Assembly (NCBI GenBank): GCA_045531965.1
Contig: JAZSFA010000097.1
Coordinates: 1 to 64,000 of the forward strand
Reading direction: 5' to 3'
Source of the DNA: CAMEON01 sp045531965
Lineage (GTDB): Bacteria; Bacillota; Clostridia; Oscillospirales; CAG-272
DNA: 64,000 nucleotides
Shown here: in pieces, positions 58,601 through 64,000 of the stretch
Position numbering within the stretch: position 1 is the stretch's first letter
Layout of the letters: each line of letters starts with the position of its first letter
Position numbers and translations under genes: made by a program
The notes under the pieces: model-generated
The model's database searches: none
Told to the model about the DNA's origin: nothing
What the model saw: the letters and a program-made list of their open reading frames with translations, nothing else

Positions 58601-59951
58601 GACAGTCAACTCCTCGGGGACCCCCGACAAGAAGGGCAACGCTCATTACTACGATGGATACGCCGTCTACTATGACCGCGACGGCACCTACTCCTACGCT
58701 TTCGCGTTCAACATGGATGAGAGGGATAGCCGCACCTTCAGGATCGTGGCCGACAAGGACTTTGCGGGCTGGCCCGAGGAGGATGCAGGCAACAAGGAGC
58801 CTACCCTGAACGTCTACGCCGATGCCGAGGCGTTGAAGATGGCCACCCAGACCGACGCGTTGGGCATTGACAGGGCAGAGCTTTCCGATGACAAGAGCTA
58901 TGTCCGTATCTACGGCTATGGCGAGGAGACCGGCGAATCCTTCTTTACCGTATTCAAGAATTCGGATCTGACCCCCACGGGACAGTATCTCATTGTCAAG
59001 TGCCGCGTGCCCGAGACCAATGCCACCCCCGCCGAGTTTGAATTTTTCGTCAGTACCACTCACGCAAGTGCCCACGCGGGGGACAGCTTCCACATGAGAA
59101 ATATTCCCGCCGACGGTCAGTGGCACTACCTGATCGCCGATCTGTCGGTTCAGGGGCTTCCCACCTTTGAGGCTGACTCCAGCGGCTCCTACACCGCTCT
59201 CCATCTCCGTTTCGACGTATTCAACATTCCCACCGAGAAGGATCAGTACGTAGACATCGGCTACGTCGGTCTGTCCGACAGTCTGGAGGAGATCTGCGCC
59301 TTCCAGAAGACGGGCACGGGCGAGATCTACAGGGGCGGCGCGCCCTCCTCTGCCATTGACTTTGCCACGGGTAAGACCCCCGGCAACCCCGGCGGAACCG
59401 GGAACAACTGCGGTGATTTCGTTCATCCCGATTCGGGGTACACCTTATCCGACGTCCGTTACGCCTCCATGATCGATTTCATCAACGGAAGCGGCGACGG
59501 CGACGGCCCCTACGATTCCCGCGGCACCAATTCCGACAAGGATCTGGACAAGATCGCCTACGAGGGCAAGACCGTGGACGGCGGCAAGCTTGCCTTGGCG
59601 GGTTGGGCTGTTGCCAAGGGCGGCATTGATAAGTATATGTGGTCTGCCGACGGCGGCAAGACCTGGCAGGAGTGCGGTCTGTACAATCGGGACGGCTTCC
59701 ATGACGTGACCTCCAACGAGGGCATTCTGGATTCCGCCAACCACTTCTTCTCTGCCTCGGGTTACAAAGTAACCGAGCATCCCGACAAGATCGTATTCCA
59801 AGGCACCGAGGGGACTCCCTCGGGTGTCTGCGCCGATCTTTACGCATATGCAGGGCAGAAGGTTGACGTAGTCTTTGCGCTGGTACCGCTGGATGACCCT
59901 TATGGTCTGTGTATCATGACTGTTGTATGTGGGGTTACAGTAGAGGGTTGA
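55683..59951 (+). CDS. Large lipoprotein (1422 aa) of unknown function with CBM-like domains
   Basis: ATG behind AGAAAGGTAATC. Lipobox LSLSGC (Cys20), then a Ser/Thr/Glu linker. Residues about 60-330 include a galactose-binding-like beta-sandwich (GFLYFIAGS, EWNTYTVVLN, SLRFDIGN). A second similar domain is at about 1095-1200 (FEFFVSTTHASAHAGDSF, QWHYLIADLS). The middle (about 470-1000) is a beta-rich region with FWPYYHLSLGTTETSC, HTHGGFQYFLQYT and SPWGFYD that I cannot assign; conserved His and Glu residues leave an enzyme possible. The last 130 residues have KYMWSADGGKTWQEC, like Ig-type add-ons of glycan-active proteins. Probably a surface glycan-binding or glycan-active protein. Monocistronic: strong promoter before, terminator after. 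Confidence 0.8.
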   Translation: MKLRQMLLTVLCFSLSLSGCLASCGGKKAPSEDISNTESSPLGTESEFGADTETETEVGEEYVEPVITGPYADTIMQANRMADGVQAYYANAKRTSYRIENMNMRLNYELSSAKPNLITALSNTQGKNYVENTMDVFITMADGTTYLASESTAAPHTNVYRMGYYYYDAHIMGQNFMGGSAILKEMPFTVSRNTIKGNQVLGLSVSDGIISYTADGIDPYVYTPNNKNLKGQGFNADEYNAVQFSVKSTATEGFLYFIAGSRTGHTDEQKVRFDLEANGEWNTYTVVLNTVPDYTDKVTSLRFDIGNSGEKVEIKDIKAVKLDTSAPAILLDRTFHTYSDKMNQVLHFVASQQVEGIEGMGFVTRIPADTVAKLLVKDRNGIHEDLDGVDFSTVEYAGFDVKEAGILGFILLPHENSGKLEIALKDGVYTITQTACPEGGILRADPNTTADDFYMGHRLYTDESHDFTVFLREAEFERHPLETVSGSTYLGYDVLRGAYKFKIGGTGFNEPFFTEQNRHYASDITVEGDTDDRNIYVYTYFEGGCGENALVLDKNDMLLPIPVMIYKNFKGENEEPIFDPGDPSYSETYFPISVKAGSKTELTVLNLYMNWGQIPLKQLSSIQFFWPYYHLSLGTTETSCISPLYGARDLWTLPDFRSMSMPYWFELPEGQGYSNQPQHTHGGFQYFLQYTDKNGNYAATENDHNDIISSGPVYTDVKMDYISDDGRIKVSYNHLELPETDELRAYYEINYEVLEDISIADFAKDFSFYSLEGYAGKYQKIGYLGENHQIIHGEVNDKDTAEILKLGENYPYAALYDLKADTPDWEQNNVNLGFVVYDSSFTIGGKDCDAGFVLVGRNAKYSLSLDLGEVTLKKGDTMKLCLIISPWGFYDSVDDSHMQKIRENTCLKGLKLTVQDGEALNSVYLPKVKSTNGKSAEFTISGGSNNKAVRVYGFDMLTAPVIYEKIDGKWVELTVNSSGTPDKKGNAHYYDGYAVYYDRDGTYSYAFAFNMDERDSRTFRIVADKDFAGWPEEDAGNKEPTLNVYADAEALKMATQTDALGIDRAELSDDKSYVRIYGYGEETGESFFTVFKNSDLTPTGQYLIVKCRVPETNATPAEFEFFVSTTHASAHAGDSFHMRNIPADGQWHYLIADLSVQGLPTFEADSSGSYTALHLRFDVFNIPTEKDQYVDIGYVGLSDSLEEICAFQKTGTGEIYRGGAPSSAIDFATGKTPGNPGGTGNNCGDFVHPDSGYTLSDVRYASMIDFINGSGDGDGPYDSRGTNSDKDLDKIAYEGKTVDGGKLALAGWAVAKGGIDKYMWSADGGKTWQECGLYNRDGFHDVTSNEGILDSANHFFSASGYKVTEHPDKIVFQGTEGTPSGVCADLYAYAGQKVDVVFALVPLDDPYGLCIMTVVCGVTVEG

Positions 59952-59996
59952 TTTTCATGGCGATTATTCCCTATTCCGTATATTAAGCCTTATGAA

Positions 59997-60040
59997 AACA
60001 CCGACGTGATTCTGTAAAGGATTGCGTCGGTGTTCTTTTT
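59997..60040 (+). terminator. Terminator of the 1422-aa lipoprotein gene
   Basis: Stem AACACCGACG / CGTCGGTGTT with an 18-nt loop, followed by CTTTTT. The 369-bp gap from 59952 to 60320 holds this, the malQ promoter and an untranslated leader of about 130 nt with no recognised element. Confidence 0.85.
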
Positions 60041-60154
60041 ACCGGACATCATAATTTTGGGAACGATTTCATATCATAGGCAAGATTATGTGAATTTTTG
60101 GGGTTTTCTCGACAAAAAATCAAAAACTGCTTTGCGGCAATTTTCATTTTTCTA

Positions 60155-60183
60155 TAGACAAACATTCAGTTTTGTTGTATAAT
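60155..60183 (+). promoter_or_regulatory. Promoter of the 4-alpha-glucanotransferase gene
   Basis: TAGACA (60155-60160), 17 bp, TATAAT (60178-60183). Confidence 0.65.
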
Positions 60184-60320
60184 AAAATATATTTATGAAT
60201 GTCAACTTCTCAATTGGAAGAATTGGACATGGGATTTTCCTCAAGTAAAGGCAAGCAATCTTGGGGCAAATGAAAAAATTTATTTGTGCCGCAATAATAT
60301 AGCGACGGAATGGGGTTAAT

Positions 60321-61796
60321 ATGATGAAATTACAACGTGCTTCCGGTGTACTGATGCACATCTCGTCTCTCCCAGGTAGCAACAGCATCGGCTGTTTTGG
60401 CAAGGAGGCTTTTGAGTTCATTGATTTTTTGGCAGACGCAGGCTTTACATGGTGGCAAGTCCTTCCCTTCTGCTTGGCTGACGAGTGCAACTCCCCCTAC
60501 AAATCCTATTCTGCCTTTGGCGGGAACCCCTATTTTATTGATCTGCGTGCTTTAGAGGAGGCAGGACTTCTGATGCCCGCTGAGTTGTCAGCAGTCAGGG
60601 AAACTCAACCCTACGCTTGTGAATATGAAAAGCTTGCCGAGACACGTATGGATCTCCTTCGTCTGGCTGCCAACCGCGTATCTCCCTTCGAAAGAGAGAA
60701 AATAGAGACATATATTGTTGAAAATCAAGAGCTTTCCCGTTTCTGTGATTTTATGGCTCTGCGCCGCGCCAATGGAGATACCCCTTGGTACGACTGGACC
60801 GTGAGCGTGCCCGACGCCGACGAGCGTTTCGCATGGGCGTTTATGCAGTACACCTTCATGAACCAATGGTCTGCTGTGCGTGCTTACGCCAACGGAAAGG
60901 GGATCAAGATCATGGGAGATATGCCCATCTACGTTTCCTTTGACTCCTGCGACGTATGGGCGAACCGCGAGCTCTTCCAGCTTGATAAAAAGGGCTACCC
61001 CTCCGCTGTTGCCGGCTGTCCCCCCGACTATTTCTCGGAAGACGGTCAATTTTGGGGCAACCCTCTTTATGATTGGAAACGCATGAAGAAAGACAACTTT
61101 GCGTGGTGGTCCAAGCGCATGACCCATATGCTCACCCTCTTTGACGGTGTTCGTATCGACCATTTCCGCGGACTTGAGTCCTACTGGAGTATCCCTGCCG
61201 ACGCCGAAACAGCCAAGGCGGGCAAGTGGGTCAAGGGTCCCGGCATGCCTTTCATCAAGCGGATGTACGAGGTGGCAGCCGAGGTAGAGGCCGTTACGGG
61301 TCAGCCCGCCATCATCGTGGCAGAGGATTTGGGCGAGTCCACTCCCGCCCTTGAAAAGTTCGTCAAGGAGAGCGGTATGCCCAATATGCACGTGATTCAA
61401 TTCGCCTTTGACGGCGATCCCGAGAACACCCACCTTCCCTACAACTATAGCAAAAATTCTGTGGCCTACACGGGAACCCACGACAACAACACACTTTTGG
61501 GCTTTATCTGGGATCTGGATGACGAAGCCCGACGCGAGGTTCTGTCTTTCTGCGGCTACACCAACGATTGCTGGGATACCGCCGAAGCTTACCGCTCGGT
61601 GATCCGAACCTTGTTCGCCTCGGTGGCTGACCTTGCCATTCTACCCATTCAGGATGTGCTTTTGTACGGCGCAGACACCCGCATGAACATCCCAGGAGCA
61701 CCTGACGGCAACTGGCGTTACCGTGTCACCTCAGAACAGCTCAGTTCTATTGATAAAGCCTATTTCCGCAAGCTAAACCGATTGTACGGCAGATAA
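60321..61796 (+). CDS. malQ: 4-alpha-glucanotransferase (amylomaltase, GH77)
   Basis: 491 aa, the usual length for the short GH77 form. ATG at 60321 (ATG at 60324 also possible); the ribosome site is poor (ATGGGG). Start RASGVLMHISSLPG is typical of the family. Catalytic centre: VRIDHFRG (nucleophile Asp about 280), VAEDLG (acid/base Glu about 334) and GTHDNN (Asp about 388). It disproportionates maltodextrins in the cytoplasm, moving glucan segments between 1,4-linked chains. Promoter and long leader lie upstream; UxaC follows after 100 bp without a clear terminator, so partial read-through is possible. No other maltose genes are in the window. Confidence 0.96.
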   Translation: MMKLQRASGVLMHISSLPGSNSIGCFGKEAFEFIDFLADAGFTWWQVLPFCLADECNSPYKSYSAFGGNPYFIDLRALEEAGLLMPAELSAVRETQPYACEYEKLAETRMDLLRLAANRVSPFEREKIETYIVENQELSRFCDFMALRRANGDTPWYDWTVSVPDADERFAWAFMQYTFMNQWSAVRAYANGKGIKIMGDMPIYVSFDSCDVWANRELFQLDKKGYPSAVAGCPPDYFSEDGQFWGNPLYDWKRMKKDNFAWWSKRMTHMLTLFDGVRIDHFRGLESYWSIPADAETAKAGKWVKGPGMPFIKRMYEVAAEVEAVTGQPAIIVAEDLGESTPALEKFVKESGMPNMHVIQFAFDGDPENTHLPYNYSKNSVAYTGTHDNNTLLGFIWDLDDEARREVLSFCGYTNDCWDTAEAYRSVIRTLFASVADLAILPIQDVLLYGADTRMNIPGAPDGNWRYRVTSEQLSSIDKAYFRKLNRLYGR

Positions 61797-61896
61797 GATC
61801 TTGCCTTAGCCGATGAAGGGCACCGATCGGGCAAGCCTCCGAGTATATGGAAAAAATAAAAGTATCCTTTTTAATTTTTTAAAGGAGATAGAAAAA

Positions 61897-63297
61897 ATGA
61901 CCTCGTTTTTGACAGAAGACTTTTTGCTTACAACCTCCACGGCTCGGCAGTTATATACTGATTACGCAGCCGGGCAACCCATCATTGACTATCATTGTCA
62001 CGTCAGTCCCAAAGAGATCTACGAGAACAAGCGGTTTGAAAACATCACCGAGCTTTGGTTGGGCGGTGATCACTACAAATGGCGGCTTATGCGTTCAAAC
62101 GGTGTGGAAGAATACTATATCACGGGAGATGCGCCCGCTTACGAAAAATTTTTGAAATTTGCGGAAGCTTTACCGAAAGCCATTGGTAATCCCATGTACC
62201 ATTGGTGTCACTTGGAGCTGAAGCGTTATTTTGGCTACGACGGCGTACTGAATGCGTCTACTGCCCCTCTGGTCTGGAAATTCTGCGAGGAAAAGCTGAA
62301 GGATCCTGCCATGAGTGTCCGAGGGATCATCAAAAAGAGCGGCGTCAAGTTCATTGGCACAACCGACGATCCCATTGACTCCTTGGAATACCACCGTCTG
62401 ATCGCAGAGGATAAGAGCTTTGAGACGATCGTGTCCCCCTCCTTCCGTCCCGATAAGGCGTTGAACATTGACAAGGCAGGATGGCTGGATTATATCGACA
62501 AGCTGTCCGAGATATCGGGTATCAAGATCGGCAGCATGGACACGCTGAAAGCCGCCTTGTCTGCCCGCATGGTGCATTTTGCCGCTCACGGATGTCGCGC
62601 CAGCGATCACGGCCTGGATTTCATGGCCTATGCCGAGGCGGATGACGCGACGCTTGACGGCATTTTGAAAAAGGGTCTTTCGGGCGAGACGGTCACGGCC
62701 GCTGAGGCGGAGGCCTTCAAGACGGATCTGCTCCTGTTCTGCGCCCGTGAATACGTGCGCCTGGGTTGGGTCATGCAGATCCATTACAACTGTCTGCGCA
62801 ATCCCAATTCCGCGATGATGAAGACCCTCGGCCCCGACACGGGCTTTGACTGCATCGGCCCCAACGACGGTTGCCGTGCGCTTGCACGTTTCCTCGACCA
62901 TCTCTACGGTGAAAACGCCTTGCCACGCACCATTCTTTACAGTCTGGATGCCAACGATAACGCCTTTATTGACAGCCTCATCGGATCATTCCAGAGCACC
63001 GAGATCCCGGGCAAGCTCCAGCACGGTTCCGCCTGGTGGTTCAACGACCACAAGCAGGGGATGCGGGATCAGCTGATCAGCCTTGCCAACCTGAGTCTGC
63101 TCGGCAATTTCATAGGGATGCTGACCGATTCACGTTCCTTCCTCAGCTACACCAGACACGAGTATTTCCGCCGCATCCTCTGTGCACTGATCGGCGAATG
63201 GGTAGAAAACGGGGAGTACCCTGCCGACATGGTGACCCTTGGCAAAATCGTCAGTGACATTTGCTACGGAAATGCCAAACGCTATTTCAATCTTTGA
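61897..63297 (+). CDS. uxaC: Glucuronate isomerase
   Basis: 466 aa from ATG 61897 (MTSFLTEDFLLTTSTARQLY), set by AAAGGAGATAG 7 nt upstream; the length fits the E. coli enzyme (about 470). Family marks: IIDYHCHVSPKEI (about 30-42, metal His), GTTDDPIDSLEYH (about 163), QIHYNCLRNPN (about 294) and TDSRSFLSYTRHEYFRRILC near the C-terminus. Cytoplasmic; converts D-glucuronate to D-fructuronate or D-galacturonate to D-tagaturonate, the first step of hexuronate breakdown. The next gene, uxuA, starts 20 bp downstream, so an operon. The fructuronate reductase gene is not in the window. Confidence 0.97.
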   Translation: MTSFLTEDFLLTTSTARQLYTDYAAGQPIIDYHCHVSPKEIYENKRFENITELWLGGDHYKWRLMRSNGVEEYYITGDAPAYEKFLKFAEALPKAIGNPMYHWCHLELKRYFGYDGVLNASTAPLVWKFCEEKLKDPAMSVRGIIKKSGVKFIGTTDDPIDSLEYHRLIAEDKSFETIVSPSFRPDKALNIDKAGWLDYIDKLSEISGIKIGSMDTLKAALSARMVHFAAHGCRASDHGLDFMAYAEADDATLDGILKKGLSGETVTAAEAEAFKTDLLLFCAREYVRLGWVMQIHYNCLRNPNSAMMKTLGPDTGFDCIGPNDGCRALARFLDHLYGENALPRTILYSLDANDNAFIDSLIGSFQSTEIPGKLQHGSAWWFNDHKQGMRDQLISLANLSLLGNFIGMLTDSRSFLSYTRHEYFRRILCALIGEWVENGEYPADMVTLGKIVSDICYGNAKRYFNL

Positions 63298-63317
63298 TTC
63301 TATTTTGAGGTAAAGAT

Positions 63318-64000
63318 ATGCCAATGCAAATGACCTTCCGCTGGTACGGCGAGGGCAACGACCGTATCAAGCTGTCCGACATCAAACAAATTCCCGGCGT
63401 GACGGGGATCGTCTGGGCGCTGCACCACAAAATGCCCGGTGAGATCTGGGAGGAGTCCGAGATCGCCGAGGTCAAGCGTCAGCTGGACGAATACGGCTTC
63501 AACATGGACGTGGTGGAGTCGGTCAACGTCCACGACGACATCAAGATCGGTCTGCCTACCAGAGATCAGTACATCGAAAACTATAAAACCACCATCCGTA
63601 ATCTCTCCAAATTCGGGGTCAAGGTGATCTGCTACAACTTCATGCCCATCTTCGACTGGACGAGATCCAACCTGTTCCACCCCGTGGGGGACGGCTCCAC
63701 CGCTCTGTTCTACGAGAAGAACATGATCCAGGACGACTACAACGCCATGGCCAAGTACATTCTGGACTTCACCGAGAAGTACCATATGTCCTTCCCCGGC
63801 TGGGAACCCGAGCGCATGGCCAAGCTGGACGAGCTGTTCAAGGCTTACGAGGGCATCGACCACGAAAAGCTGTGGGCGAATCTGAAGTATTTCCTCGAGG
63901 CCATCATGCCCACCTGCGAGGCGTGCGACATCAAAATGGCCATCCACATGGACGATCCGCCGTGGGATATCTTCGGTCTGCCCCGTCTGCTGATCGACGA
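63318..64000 (+). CDS. uxuA: Mannonate dehydratase, 3' end outside window
   Basis: The first 227 codons are visible; ATG 63318 with GAGG 7 nt upstream (an in-frame ATG also exists at 63324). Family marks: MTFRWYGEGND, IPGVTGIVWALH, YIENYKTTIRNLSKFGVKVICYNFMP, DWTR, and IHMDDPPWDIFGLPR at the window edge (metal-binding His and Asp). Cytoplasmic; dehydrates D-mannonate to 2-keto-3-deoxy-D-gluconate. With UxaC it marks a glucuronate/galacturonate route fed by plant glucuronoxylan, pectin or host glycosaminoglycans. It runs off the right edge; the E. coli enzyme has 394 residues, so about 40% is missing. Confidence 0.96.
   Translation, partial: MPMQMTFRWYGEGNDRIKLSDIKQIPGVTGIVWALHHKMPGEIWEESEIAEVKRQLDEYGFNMDVVESVNVHDDIKIGLPTRDQYIENYKTTIRNLSKFGVKVICYNFMPIFDWTRSNLFHPVGDGSTALFYEKNMIQDDYNAMAKYILDFTEKYHMSFPGWEPERMAKLDELFKAYEGIDHEKLWANLKYFLEAIMPTCEACDIKMAIHMDDPPWDIFGLPRLLID

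Noticed and set aside
60190..60320. Riboswitch or other structured RNA in the malQ leader
   Set aside because: No recognised aptamer core, no terminator/antiterminator pair and no T-box elements could be seen in the roughly 130-nt leader.
1..64000. Phage, integrase, transposase, tRNA or rRNA genes
   Set aside because: No characteristic motifs or structures were found on either strand.

Overview
The window looks like a chromosomal segment of an uncultured, fermentative Bacillota (class Clostridia, Oscillospirales/Christensenellales-like), probably from an animal gut. This rests on strong AGGAGG ribosome binding sites, Thr/Glu/Pro-rich linkers on lipoproteins, BspA-type leucine-rich repeats, CxxC-rich secreted repeats, AraC and LuxR one-component regulators, and genes for plant and host glycan use. 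No rRNA, tRNA, CRISPR array or insertion sequence was found. Roughly two thirds of the DNA encodes exported proteins.

Layout. (1) 1-8.0 kb, minus strand: an apparent operon of a Cys-tailed 119-aa protein, a 49-aa peptide, a Cys/His-rich lipoprotein, a secreted protein whose mature N-terminus is a recognisable ubiquitin domain, and a large beta-helix surface protein that runs off the left edge. A helix-turn-helix/TPR-like/LuxR regulator (8.2-9.4 kb) lies upstream. Operator-like copies sit in its own promoter and at the -35 of the operon. (2) 9.6-10.6 kb: decayed remnants of a phosphate/anion permease and a response regulator. (3) 10.6-14.5 kb: a lipoprotein of the GH127-type beta-L-arabinofuranosidase family, divergent from an AraC regulator. 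(4) 14.7-29.0 kb: a 4640-aa secreted leucine-rich-repeat protein and a 46-aa peptide related to the 49-aa one. (5) 29.1-33.6 kb: two tandem glycoside-hydrolase-like proteins and an AraC regulator. (6) 33.7-38.4 kb: an operon of two Gfo/Idh/MocA oxidoreductases, a TIM-barrel sugar isomerase/epimerase, NagB and NagA. (7) 38.8-40.7 kb: a metallo-beta-lactamase/LamG lipoprotein. (8) 40.9-53.7 kb: a membrane-bound 7TM-LuxR regulator followed by three large cell-surface proteins. (9) 53.7-60 kb: a secreted glycoside-hydrolase-like protein and a 1422-aa lipoprotein of unknown function. (10) 60.3-64 kb: MalQ, then UxaC and the start of UxuA (hexuronate catabolism).

How it works together (inference): surface lipoproteins bind and cut host or plant glycans. 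The released sugars enter amino-sugar (NagAB), hexuronate (UxaC/UxuA) and alpha-glucan (MalQ) routes, and local AraC/LuxR regulators control each set.

Most notable: an exported ubiquitin-fold domain, 60% identical over 70 residues to human ubiquitin (compared by eye from memory); a ~270-residue module shared by three otherwise different secreted proteins; and two promoters with the same unusual design, four ACACCC elements phased at 10-11 bp with the last one at the -35 position, upstream of the two largest surface-protein loci.
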